Shown: one piece after another, positions 1 through 10,200 of the stretch
Numbering within the stretch: position 1 is the stretch's first letter
Layout of the letters: every line of letters begins with the position of its first letter
Assembly (NCBI RefSeq): GCF_013204845.1
Contig: NZ_JABMKY010000002.1
Location: 496,001 to 560,000 of the forward strand
Direction: 5' to 3'
DNA length: 64,000 nucleotides
Origin: Paenibacillus qinlingensis
GTDB lineage: Bacteria > Bacillota > Bacilli > Paenibacillales > NBRC-103111
The notes under the pieces: model-generated
The model's database searches: none
The model's input: only the letters and a program-made list of their open reading frames with translations
What the model was told of the DNA's origin: nothing
Translations under genes and position numbers: made by a program

Positions 1-74
1 ACTTCAGCATCACTCCGTTCGGATTGGAACAAGACACTTCCAACTATCAACATAACCATCATCATTTTCTTCAT
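1..74 (-). CDS. N-terminal fragment of an exported protein, runs off the window
   Basis: Reading leftwards from position 74, an ATG follows a GGAGG ribosome site at about 80-85. The first 24 codons begin MKKMMMVMLIVGSVLFQSER: two lysines, then a Met/Val/Leu/Ile-rich core as in a signal peptide, with no lipobox cysteine in view. The rest lies outside the window, so no function can be named. The purA terminator lies just upstream, so this gene is probably its own transcription unit. Confidence 0.5.
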   Translation of the reverse strand, partial: MKKMMMVMLIVGSVLFQSERSDAE

Positions 75-137
75 GGAATCCCTCCGAAGTAAATTTCGTG
101 GTTATTTTTCCCATTCAATCCATTTCTATTATGCTTT

Positions 138-161
138 AGAAAAAAGCCACCTCGCGGTGGC
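138..161 (-). terminator. Rho-independent terminator of the purA-like gene
   Basis: The arms GCCACC and GGTGGC (146-151 and 156-161) close on a 4-nt loop. On the minus strand they are followed by a run of T (141-145), directly after the stop codon of the adenylosuccinate synthetase gene. Confidence 0.8.
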
Positions 162-181
162 AATACTAGGACTAACTGAAA

Positions 182-1462
182 CTAGCATGGAATAACTTGT
201 TCGCGTCGAGGTCCGACAGAAATCGTTGAAATCTTTACGCCGATAGCGGATTCAACGAATTGAATGTAGGTCTTTGCCGCTTCTGGGAGGTCTTCCATGC
301 GTTTAGCTTGTGAGATATCACATTGCCAACCTGGTAATCTTGACCATACAGGTTTGGCAGAATCCAGCCTTGCATTAACTGGAAAGCGATCAACAATTGT
401 ACCGTCCGCCAACTCATAGCCGACACAGACTGGAATTTCTTCCAAATAGCCTAGCACATCTAAGTTTGTTAAAACGACACTTGTTGCTCCCTGAATCATG
501 CAGCCATACTTAGTTGCAACGACATCGAACCAGCCCATGCGTCTGGGACGCTTCGTGTTAACACCATATTCACCGGCATCGCCTCCGCGACGACGTAATT
601 CTTCAGCTTCACTGCCCTCAATTTCTGAGACGAAGGGACCAGCTCCTACGCAGCTCGAATAGGCTTTGACAATCGCAATGACCTGTGTGATTGACCTAGC
701 GGGCAACCCAGCTCCTACTGACGCGAACCCAGCAAGAGTCGAAGAAGATGTAGAATAGGGATAAATTCCATGGTCTGGATCCCGTAAAGCACCGAGCTGA
801 CCTTCCACCAGTATGTGGTCACCATTAGCTTCGGCATCCTGAAGCAGTGTGGTTGTGTCACTCACATAAGGAGCTATTCGTTCAGCTTGGCTCAACAGCT
901 GTTGCAATAGGTCATCTGACTCGATGGCAGCTCGTCCATATAGATGCTGTAGTAAGACATTTTTCGCTGTGAGCAAATGATCGAGTCGTTCCTTTAACCG
1001 AGATTCGTTAAATAAATCAGACACTTGAATGCCAAGCTTCGCATATTTGTCCGCATAAAATGGCGCTATCCCGCGCTTCGTTGAACCATAACTACGTGCG
1101 CCAAGCCGCTCTTCTTCGAGTTCGTCAAAAACTCGATGTACCGACAATACGACTTGCGCCCGCTCAGAGATGAGTAACTCCGGCTTAGGTACGCCTCTTG
1201 CTGCAAGTTCATCTAATTCGCTTAGCACGATATCGATGTCGAGTGCCGTTCCTGGCCCTATTACGTTCGTCACATGTGAATAAAACACACCTGATGGCAG
1301 CATCCGCACCGCAAATTTACCGTAGTCATTTATGATCGTATGCCCTGCATTGCTTCCTCCCTGGTATCGAACCACATAGGATGATTGCGCCGCTAAAACA
1401 TCTGTCATCTTCCCCTTACCTTCGTCTCCCCAGTTAGCTCCAACTATCGCAGTTACAGTCAC
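182..1462 (-). CDS. purA: Adenylosuccinate synthetase (divergent form)
   Basis: This enzyme joins IMP and aspartate using GTP, the first committed step to AMP, in the cytoplasm. The 426-residue length is normal for the family. The P-loop GDEGKGK (residues 12-18) places the catalytic Asp at 13, and GGSNAGHT places the catalytic His at 41, as in known PurA. The GTG start at 1462 has AGGAGG about 8 nt upstream. The opening, VGANWGDEGKGKMTD, differs from the VGTQWGDEGKGKITD usual in Bacillus-type housekeeping copies and recalls clostridial relatives, so this may be a second, acquired purA (inference). It is monocistronic and divergent from a LysR gene, an unusual arrangement for purA; the shared 103-bp spacer holds a perfect palindrome. 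Confidence 0.93.
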   Translation of the reverse strand: MTVTAIVGANWGDEGKGKMTDVLAAQSSYVVRYQGGSNAGHTIINDYGKFAVRMLPSGVFYSHVTNVIGPGTALDIDIVLSELDELAARGVPKPELLISERAQVVLSVHRVFDELEEERLGARSYGSTKRGIAPFYADKYAKLGIQVSDLFNESRLKERLDHLLTAKNVLLQHLYGRAAIESDDLLQQLLSQAERIAPYVSDTTTLLQDAEANGDHILVEGQLGALRDPDHGIYPYSTSSSTLAGFASVGAGLPARSITQVIAIVKAYSSCVGAGPFVSEIEGSEAEELRRRGGDAGEYGVNTKRPRRMGWFDVVATKYGCMIQGATSVVLTNLDVLGYLEEIPVCVGYELADGTIVDRFPVNARLDSAKPVWSRLPGWQCDISQAKRMEDLPEAAKTYIQFVESAIGVKISTISVGPRREQVIPC

Positions 1463-1512
1463 ATCTAACGCCTCCTACACTTGTTTTACCTGACAAAGCT
1501 TATTATAATTGC

Positions 1513-1527
1513 TCTAATGACATTAGA
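1513..1527. promoter_or_regulatory. Palindromic operator candidate between purA and lysR
   Basis: TCTAATGACATTAGA is a perfect 7-1-7 palindrome containing the T-N11-A pattern typical of LysR boxes (T1513/A1525 and T1515/A1527). It sits about 10 nt upstream of a minus-strand TATAAT (about 1503-1508) that fits the purA -10 box. A LysR protein bound here could control both genes; this is inferred from position and symmetry. Confidence 0.5.
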
Positions 1528-1565
1528 ATAATTGATATAAGTTATACCAGATATAAAGTGAGGTA

Positions 1566-2450
1566 ATGTTGTTGGATGTTAATTTGGAGTGGTACCGCGT
1601 CTTTTATTGGACAACCCTTACGGGTAGCCTATCGAAAGCGGCCGAAGTACTGCATATCACACAAACTGCAGTGAGTCATACGATTAAGCAGTTGGAAGCA
1701 GCGCTTGGCGGACAACTTTTTTTCCGAACAGCCAAAGGTGTCACGCTAACCGTTGAAGGTGAAGTGTTATTTCGCCACGTCGAGCAGGCATTTCAATCTA
1801 TGAAAATTGGCGAAAAAGCCATCGCAGACATGCATAGCTTACATAGTGGGGAGATCAATATTGGGGCAAGCGATACGTTGTGCAAGTATTATCTTTTGCC
1901 GTATCTAGAGGCATTTCACGAACAATTTCCTGGTGTGCGAATCCGAGTTACGAACCGTACAACCCCTGAAACCATCGCACTTCTTAAGGAGGGGAAAATC
2001 GACTTTGGTATCGTCTCCCTCCCTGCTTCGGACAAACAAATCGACTTTCGGGAAAGTACTGCGATTCAAGACTGCCTTGTCGGCGGGAAGCCCTACGCAC
2101 ATCTGGCAGGGAGTCCGTTATCCCTTCAAGAATTACACAACTACCCCCTCTTATTATTGGAAAATGGGGCAAGCACCCGACGCTTTATCGATAACTTCGT
2201 TACCTCTAAAGGCATAACTCTCACACCTGAGTTCGAGCTGGGCAGCATCGATCTCCTAGTGCAGTTCGCCAAACGAGGATTTGGCCTCGCATTCGTCATC
2301 GGCAATTATGTAGCCGAGGAACTTGCTGCTGGTGATTTAGTCGAAATCCCGCTTGATTGTCCTCCACCTGCACGTCAAATAGGGATTGCTACACTTCGGG
2401 GAGTTCCCCTGTCCGCGGCATCGAAGTCATTTCTGGCAATGCTGCCTTGA
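1566..2450 (+). CDS. LysR-family transcriptional regulator
   Basis: This is a DNA-binding regulator of about 293 residues with the standard layout: an N-terminal winged helix-turn-helix (about residues 5-65, with LSKAAEVLHITQTAVSHTIK) and a periplasmic-binding-like effector domain (about 92-294). The ATG at 1566 lies only 2 nt after GAGG (1560-1563), too close for good initiation; the in-frame TTG codons at 1569 or 1572 are better placed, giving a protein that starts (M)DVNLEWYRVF. It is divergent from the purA-like gene, its most likely target. The ligand is unknown; a purine or a purine-pathway inhibitor would fit the neighbour but is a guess. Confidence 0.88.
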   Translation: MLLDVNLEWYRVFYWTTLTGSLSKAAEVLHITQTAVSHTIKQLEAALGGQLFFRTAKGVTLTVEGEVLFRHVEQAFQSMKIGEKAIADMHSLHSGEINIGASDTLCKYYLLPYLEAFHEQFPGVRIRVTNRTTPETIALLKEGKIDFGIVSLPASDKQIDFRESTAIQDCLVGGKPYAHLAGSPLSLQELHNYPLLLLENGASTRRFIDNFVTSKGITLTPEFELGSIDLLVQFAKRGFGLAFVIGNYVAEELAAGDLVEIPLDCPPPARQIGIATLRGVPLSAASKSFLAMLP

Positions 2451-2479
2451 TTGCTCCAGATTGTCGTTCTCATGACAAA

Positions 2480-2664
2480 TAAATGGATTTCATGTAGCTA
2501 ATTTCACCCATATCTTTAGAAATTCACATATAACTGGATTTCATGTAGCTATTTCGCCTGGATTTCATCGGAATCGTGGACATTCGCAAAATTAGCTGCA
2601 GTAAATCCATTTATTGTGCTCATTCCCCTAGTTTCGTTGAATTCAACGGGATATTTTCCATTTA
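2480..2664. repeat. Four-palindrome intergenic element, copy 1
   Basis: Four 21-bp units of the form TARMTGKA-N5-TMCAKCTA (or the reverse complement) start at 2480, 2531, 2593 and 2644, i.e. 51, 62 and 51 bp apart. Units 1 and 2 read forward, units 3 and 4 read as the reverse complement, so the element is roughly symmetric about its centre. Unit 4 is decayed on its left side. It fills the space between the convergent LysR and fosB genes. The same spacing recurs at four other places in the window. Confidence 0.8.
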
Positions 2665-2696
2665 TTTGGATAATAGCTCATCCGTACTTAGTTGAT

Positions 2697-3119
2697 TTAT
2701 TCATAGAACACCATATGAGTTTTATCAGCTTTGTAATAGGAAAGTCTGTCTGCTAACGACCCTGTATGGAATTCGAACTTATGTCCATCAGGGTCGGTGA
2801 AATAGATCGACTGCTTGTCTCTTTCGTCCCTAGTTCGACCAGGAAGCATATGGACATTAAGCCGCTTAAGTTTTTCATATATCTCATTGAAATCATTTTC
2901 TTCAATCGTAAAAGCCATATGCGTATACGAATAGTGGATGTCTTGACGGGGAATATCCTTCTCCTGATTTAATGCAAGCCAGATCCCATTTAAGTCAAAG
3001 TAGGCTAAATTCCGCCCTTTTACCAATAACTTAGCACCGAAAACTTGTTGATAGAATACAATCGACTTCTCCAAATCGGACACCGAAAATAGCAAGTGAT
3101 TAATCACGCCTATGTTCAT
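2697..3119 (-). CDS. fosB: FosB metallothiol transferase (fosfomycin resistance)
   Basis: FosB inactivates fosfomycin in the cytoplasm by adding a low-molecular-weight thiol (bacillithiol in Bacilli) with a divalent metal. The 140-residue protein is a glyoxalase/VOC-fold enzyme. The metal ligands fall at H8 (INHLLFSV), H67 (YTHMAF) and E116 (GHKFEFHTG), and the signature runs [19 protein letters not shown] resemble Bacillus FosB closely. The ATG overlaps the stop of the upstream transporter gene (ATGA), so the two are translationally coupled. The position corresponding to Cys9 of the staphylococcal enzyme is Leu, as in B. subtilis. Confidence 0.95.
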   Translation of the reverse strand: MNIGVINHLLFSVSDLEKSIVFYQQVFGAKLLVKGRNLAYFDLNGIWLALNQEKDIPRQDIHYSYTHMAFTIEENDFNEIYEKLKRLNVHMLPGRTRDERDKQSIYFTDPDGHKFEFHTGSLADRLSYYKADKTHMVFYE

Positions 3120-4036
3120 AAAGTCCTCCCCCTACGCTTCTGTATGGCATCCCCTATCTTCTGTACCGGAACGCTGAATAAGATGAGAACGGCCGCTAAG
3201 CCATCCAGCCAAGATAGCCGCTCTCCCAACAAAATCATAATAAACACAAGTGTTACAAAGGGGGCAAAGAAAGTGAAACTCGCGATTAATGAGGCTGACG
3301 AGTACTTCAATGCCCTGAAATACAAGAAAAATCCGAATACGATATTACTCAGGCATAACCATAAGACACCATAGAAATCCATCATCTGAAGCATCTTTCC
3401 ATGTGAATAGACCAGCATCCCCGCAATGGACAATAGCCAGGCTATGAAGGTCATTACTAAGGTGCTGACTAGCATATCTTTCGTATTTTTCTTCACAAGA
3501 TTCGTAAACAATCCCCAGCACACGGCGGCAAGAATAGCCAACAAATCGCCTCTCAGGTTCGTGAAACTGAAATTACTGATGTTTCCCTTCGTGATCAATA
3601 GGATTGTTCCTGCAAATCCCATGATGATGGAGAGGAATTTATACCTATTCAACCGCTCCTTGTGAATTGGAATTGCGAATATAACGATGAAAATAGGAAA
3701 TAAATAATTTAACATGGATGCTTCCACGGCTGGAATGAGTTCTAATGATTTTAGATAGAGAAAATCGTATAAGAACGTACAAACTCCGCAAGCAAGCACC
3801 AGCAACCACTCCGAAAATCTCCATACCTTGAAGGGCTTCCCCCACGCTTGAATAATTAAAATGACTGCAAATATGCCCACACCTATACCATACATATAAA
3901 ATAAAATCTGATAGCTTTCCAATCGAGATAATACCAATTTGCTAACCGCTGCAACCGAACCCCAAATCAACAACAAGATGGGCATGAGGACATAAGGATT
4001 CTGGGTCGGATTTAATTTCTTTTCATCTTTCATCAA
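3116..4036 (-). CDS. EamA/DMT-family transporter
   Basis: This is a 10-helix inner-membrane carrier of the drug/metabolite transporter superfamily, with two tandem EamA halves (about residues 15-150 and 165-300). Hydrophobic segments occupy nearly the whole 306 residues and a basic tail (QKRRGRTL) ends it. GAGGAG upstream suits a TTG start at 4036 (9 nt) or the ATG one codon later. The stop overlaps the fosB start, so the pair is one operon; by context it may export fosfomycin, its conjugate or a related compound, but substrates of this family cannot be predicted from sequence. Confidence 0.88.
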   Translation of the reverse strand: MMKDEKKLNPTQNPYVLMPILLLIWGSVAAVSKLVLSRLESYQILFYMYGIGVGIFAVILIIQAWGKPFKVWRFSEWLLVLACGVCTFLYDFLYLKSLELIPAVEASMLNYLFPIFIVIFAIPIHKERLNRYKFLSIIMGFAGTILLITKGNISNFSFTNLRGDLLAILAAVCWGLFTNLVKKNTKDMLVSTLVMTFIAWLLSIAGMLVYSHGKMLQMMDFYGVLWLCLSNIVFGFFLYFRALKYSSASLIASFTFFAPFVTLVFIMILLGERLSWLDGLAAVLILFSVPVQKIGDAIQKRRGRTL

Positions 4037-4207
4037 AATTGCTTGCTCCTCAAAAATCTAAATTTTCTTAGAAACTCTAATCTTACTTGATAAGAAAAGG
4101 AGAATTCAAGCAAGTAATGTACGCTACAGGTGCAAGAACCTGAAACACATACGAAATCCACCTTTTACAATTTGCTTTTCTTAAACTTCCTCCTCTCTCT
4201 TCGCATA

Positions 4208-4244
4208 TTAAAATCCGGCGAAACTATAGCAAGCCCCGCCGGAT
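4208..4244 (-). terminator. Terminator of the giant SLH protein gene
   Basis: A perfect 8-bp stem, ATCCGGCG (4213-4220) with CGCCGGAT (4237-4244), is followed on the minus strand by TTTTAATA, 11 nt after the stop codon. The rest of the 4037-4255 gap holds no gene that I can see. Confidence 0.7.
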
Positions 4245-4255
4245 GTGTAGGTATG

Positions 4256-7200
4256 TTATTCGTTAATAAATTTCACATGCTGTAAAAATCGTTTCAAAAT
4301 AACAGCAGCTTGTGCACGTGTCGCTGACTTAGCAGGTGCAAATTGCCCTTCGTCTTCCCCTTGTAATAAGCCAAGAACAACAGACTGCTTAACAGCTGGA
4401 AGCGCCCATGTAGATACGTCGTCCAAGTCAGTGAATGGAAGAACAGAAGATACTTCTTCTGTTTCACTACGGCTACCAGCCACTTTCAAAGCACGAATGA
4501 TCATGACAGCCATTTGCTCCCGCGTTATAGTGGCTTTTGGACCAAACTCATCCTCTGATTTGCCATCTACAAGACCCGCGTTTAGAGCTGCGCCAACTGC
4601 TCCTGCATACCATTCGCTAGGTGAAATGTCTTTGAATCTTGATCCTGCTGCGTCTTCATTCAATCCAAGTGCCCGAACTAATAGAGTAGCGAATTCACTT
4701 CTAGAAATAGGGAAATCAGGTGCGAATGCATCCTCACTTCTCCCCTTGATTAACAGTTTGGAAGCGAGTAGTTCTACGTCGGATTGGGACCAGTGATTGG
4801 TTAGATCATTGAAGGTTTTGGTGTACTGAATGACCATGTAGGCGCTGTTCCCTTTTCTTTTGATTACCGCAACTGTCTTGCCCCCCTCTTGTTTAATCGT
4901 CATTGGGACAAAAGTCAATTGCCCATTAGCATCGATCTTCACGGCTGTCACACTATTCTCAACAACAGATGTATTCAGTTCAAGGCCTCGTTCCACATAT
5001 TGGTTAAAATTGTTCAGTTCAATAGATCGACCTGCCCCTTCTGCAATCACCTGATAATCGAATATATCGGATAGAGAATTAGCGGCTAGCCCATTAATCG
5101 TTTGCCTAGCTTTCGCTGCTTGATCCCCATTGACTGGCTTAATGGTCACTGAAACTTGAATATCATCTTGCGCAGCACCCAAAGAATTCGCTATTGCTGT
5201 AAGATCAAGAAGCTGTAACGGCAAACTAAAGGAAGCACCCTCCGTTTGAACAATTAGGATTGCCTGTGAATTTTCAGCCGCTGCTTTCACGAGTACACTG
5301 CTTGGAAGTGCTACTGTCGTACTACCAGATATACTTGTCGTTTGAACAACGATATATGGCTTTAATGTTCCTTTTAGGCTATTCAATGCTCGGGATAAAG
5401 CTTCTGCAGAGATACGGATATGTTGTCCGTTGGACCCATCCGGGTTGCTTTGCATAGTGGTTGTAAGTCCATCTCCTTGCAGCTGAACGCCTTTCGCAAT
5501 CTCACTTAGCAACTGTTCATTCGTAACAGGTGGCACAGATAAACTTGGTTCTGCGTTTGGTTCTGTATTAGGTTCTGTTGTTGGTTCAGTTGAAGGTTCC
5601 GTGGTAGGCTCACTCGATTCCTCCTCAGGACGGACCACAAGATCAAATGTCACAGTTGATCCTGCATAGGCAGCTGTAATACGCGCTGTACCTTGCCCTA
5701 TGGCTTCAACCGTTCCATCCACACCAATACTTGCAACTTCAGGTTGATCACTTTCATAAGTAATCCCCGTTTCTGGCTCGATTAGTTCTCCGGAGTCATC
5801 CATTGCCTTCACCGTGGCAAATAAAGTCTCACCAACCACCATATCTGCTAATCCATTCATAATGAGTCCAACGATCGGTTGCGTGGAATCATCAGTTTTA
5901 GAGAAAGTCATGCTGCCGTTCCTCGAAACAAGTCCGAAATAACCTGGCTGACGAATCGCTTGCGGAGCTGTATCCAAATAATTGAAAACTTCGACGCCAT
6001 CCACTTTCAAAATAATTCGTACCCCATTCGCTTCGTTGAAAGTCCCAAGTTGCAGATGTCGCTCCTGATTGAAAGGAAGCATCGTATTCGGAATAGCCGG
6101 CCCTGCTAGACTTGTATAGTTGGCAATCGAACCATAAATTACCGTTCTTTGTGCCTTATTGTAGCGCTGAAGCTCGATGCCAGCTTCGGAAACAACCATG
6201 AGGTAGTTATCCTCATCTCCATGACTGTAACCAAGGGTATTACTTTGCTTTCCAAAAAGAAGGGCATACCAGCTTGTCGTGGCATTGATTTTAAGATTAA
6301 AATCTATAAACTCGTTCATGAACGTACGTCCTTGATATATGGCATGACCACTATTCGGTGTCGTAATCGTGATACGATCTGTGTCACTCTGCACGTTATT
6401 CAAAGTAGTCGGATACACATACCAGCCATCCAAATCATTAATTTCCTTACGCAGTTTGTAATTGTCCTTGGTGGTATTGTTCCACACCCTCACATGATAA
6501 TAACCTTCTCGCTGTTGCCCAAGAAAATCTCCCTTCAGTAGGAGGATCGCCGATCCTGCTTGAAGCGCAGTTAACGTACCCGTACTTGTCACTGTGGCGA
6601 TATCTGGCGTTAACGAAGTGAATGTCACGTGATCCAATTCTGTCCGATTACCGAATGATGTGTTCCCGTATGCATGAAGCGCGGTAGTCGACCCTTGCTC
6701 GGCATGGAGAATATTCCCCGTTGTGTCGGTAAGTCGAATATCCGTTAAGACATCCCCGACAAAAATATCTGCTTCAAGCTTACGCATAACCGTACCATTC
6801 ACGATGTAGATAACAACTTGGGTAGAGCCTGTAGAGATGCCGCTTACATTCCCTTGTGCATCAACCGTAGCAATGTCAGGATTCTTGGATTCGTAATACA
6901 GTTGACTATCTCCCAGACTAAGCTGCTGATCTTTCCCGTTTTGAGCAATGACTTTCACCTTACTTGTGGTGCCAACATTGAGACTTAGACGCTCTGTCGA
7001 CCAACGACTGACAATACCTGCCTGTAAATCCTGATAAGCCGGTTCTATCCCCGCTTGCGCAATAATTGCCTTGGCACCTACTGGCCAGTTAGCATCTGGT
7101 ACGACCGTCGTTCCTTCAAACGTATTGTTGATCCCAATATTGACGTAATACGCTTCCGTCGTATAGTTATTCACAAAATCAAGATCATGGATCAAATTCG

Positions 7201-10200
7201 TCCATGCTTGCGCCCACCGCTTGGAACCATGCCATGGCTTCGATTCCTTCAAATCGATGACATTGTTCTCATATCGCCAATAAGCGGACGATTGATCTGC
7301 ATACAATACGGCACTATCGTCCATTTGATTACGAATAAAGTTACCGGAAACAATATTCTTATCCTGCGGACTGGCGCCGTTCGTGCCAAGACTGTAGATG
7401 GCCCCGCCATCCCGAACCCCTTTGCCCATGAGATCATAGATCATGTTGTCTTGAATCTTTATATTTTTGGTAACGGGATCAAAATTCTTATCCCACCCGT
7501 ACCCAATATGCGTTCCGCTATACGGAATGTTGAACATCTCATTATGGCTAATGTCCATATCCAGCGGATAACCGGCCGAGATCGCAGAAGCCGACTTGAA
7601 ATCAACTCCGATATCATAAATCAGATTGTTGAGGATATCATCATTTTTCATCACCATGCGATAATCCGTTGGGTTAAAATATTGACGATCATTCGAAATC
7701 GGTTGACCTACCGAGATCGCGCTGCCGGAAATGTCGTAGAAGCGATTCCCTTCGATCAGGCTGTTTTGTACGCCATTTTGCAAGATTAAGCCTGTGATGC
7801 CTAACTTAGCAAAGTCATTCCCAATGAAATTAACTGTATTCGCAAGTTCTACCTCGATAGCCGCATCTGGAAGCTCATCTGGCGTTCCCGCATAGCGCAG
7901 ATAGTTATTCTGGGCATCCGAATGCCCCATATCCGTGCTCGGTCTCATCCAAGTCGTATACATAAATTTCATGCCCTTAAACTGAAGATTACGAACAGGA
8001 TGATCCGCTGATTGTCCGATGACTGTTACTAATTTTTCTAAAATAGGTGCTGTCACTTGAGCCGTAGTTAAATCCTCCCAAGCTCTTGGCTTATAATAGA
8101 CATAACCGTCCGTTTGGTCGTAATACCACTCCCCAGCTTCATCGAGCAGTTCAAAAGCATTCTCATAATAGACAGGAACCGTCACGGAAGATAGTCCGCG
8201 AACGGAAGAAGCTGTCCAACCTGGATTTTTCATCGTAATCTGTGCTTTACTGCCGATCACATTCACTGACTCCACTTTCACACGTGAATTTGACCATAAA
8301 TCATTGAAGACCATTTCTAGATCACTGATCCGATGGTAGTTAGCGAGGAAGGTATCGTCAGAAGTGTAACCTGTCGCTGTCTTTGTTGCGTTAACTAACC
8401 CTCCTTCACTTCGCGCCCGAACCGCACGTACGCCATCAATATAAAGTTGTCTTGTTTGAAAATCCGGCCCAACGAATGCACGATACACATGCTTATTGCT
8501 GTCAAACTCATTCCAGCCTACGATCGCTTGTCCACCACTAATGACGGGTTGTTCGCCTAGATAATTGTGATACGTTACAAAATAACCATTGCTGCCCGAG
8601 TCTGTTTCATCAAATCGAAGTGTATCACTCAAGGTGTAAGTTCCCTCACGTAAATAGATGATGATATCACCCTGCATGTTGATATTTAGCCCTCTTGCAG
8701 CTGTTTGTGCCTTAGTAATCGTCTTAAAAGGTGCTAGCAATGTCCCTGGATTAGAGTCATTTCCTCCCGGCGAAACGTACAACTCATGCGCGACGGACCT
8801 GTTCACGACAGTCACATTCGTCTGTCCTTGTACCGTGCCCTCCTTATTCGTTGCATAAATACTCGTTGTGCCGGCTCCAACAGCCGTCAACTCCCCATAG
8901 GCGTCAACCGTTGCTATAGCAGCATTCGAAGTTCCCCAAACTATTTGCTGCTCGGTAGTCCCTGGTGGTGTGAGCGTAGCATTGAGATACAACCTGGAAC
9001 CGACGGGGATTGCACCGGAGACAGCTGCAACAGAAATCCCCGTAAGGGGAACTTCGTAAACATGGACAGTTACCGTTGCTTGTGGAATATTCTCATACGG
9101 CTGTGCAGAGATGAGTGTCGTTCCTGGTAGCAGACCTTTTACAACCCCATTATGATCTACCGAAGCGATAGTCGGTTCACTGGTAGTCCATACGGCACTC
9201 TGTACGGTTGCGTTTGCAGGTGTAAACAAAAGTGGTAGCTGTAAACTAGCATCCTTCGCCAATGTAACATCGTCTGGACGAATGGTTGCACTGACCGCAG
9301 CATGATAGGAATACATTTGAAAGTCATCAAAAAAGGCCGTGCCGATGCTGTCTTTATAAATGCCTAAATACATCACAGATGGTACGCCACCGATATCATA
9401 AGGCTCACGAGACAATTTCTGATTACCGTTAATGTAAAAATCAAATACATCCGCATCCGTGTCCAGCATCAGCTTAACCTCATACCACTCTCCGCTGGTG
9501 AGCGGTTGGATATTCGTCCACGCTGCAGCTCCTTGCTTCATATAGCTGAATTGGCCTGTATTTAAAGCGAATTTCAATGCAGTGCTTCCTGTAACCGCAC
9601 TCTTCAGAGAGGGCAAATAAATAACAGCATCGGATTGTTCCGCACGAAATTTGTAAGTCATGGTCACTTTCGTGCTTGCACCTGTAATCGCTTTTTCAAT
9701 ATTGTAGGAGGCGGTTGATTTCCCATTTTTCTCAAGCTTCAGCATCTTGCCTGGGTAACCTGCGAGTTCACCTATCGTTGCCGCCAATATATACGGATCT
9801 GGCGGCGGACTAACCGCCGTAGAAGGCGTCGGTACTTTCCAAGCCGTAGGCTTCGCTCCTGTTGTTTCCCCATCGAATGGGATGGATAAGAGATCTCCTA
9901 CTCCCCCGTCATTCGGTGTTATTCCGTTCACGTTCACTACATAGGTCGCATCCGGAACTTGATCTGCTGCTTTGGCCGTAATGCTCGCTGTGCCCGGCGC
10001 TATCCCTGTCACCACACCACTTGCAGTAACCGTTGCAATCGCTGTATTACTGGATGACCATGTCAAACTTTGATTCGTTGCTGTTGGCGGTGTGAATATG
10101 ACGGTTAGTGGTTGGCTTGCACCCACATTCAGCTCATAAACCGCTTGCGTAACGGCAACCGAAGTAGCTGGTACATACCCATAAATATGAAAATCATCGA

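Noticed and set aside
7055-7789. A 244-codon open frame on the plus strand opposite the giant SLH gene
   Set aside because: No ribosome site, composition of a reverse-strand shadow, and the opposite frame has clear beta-helix sequence.
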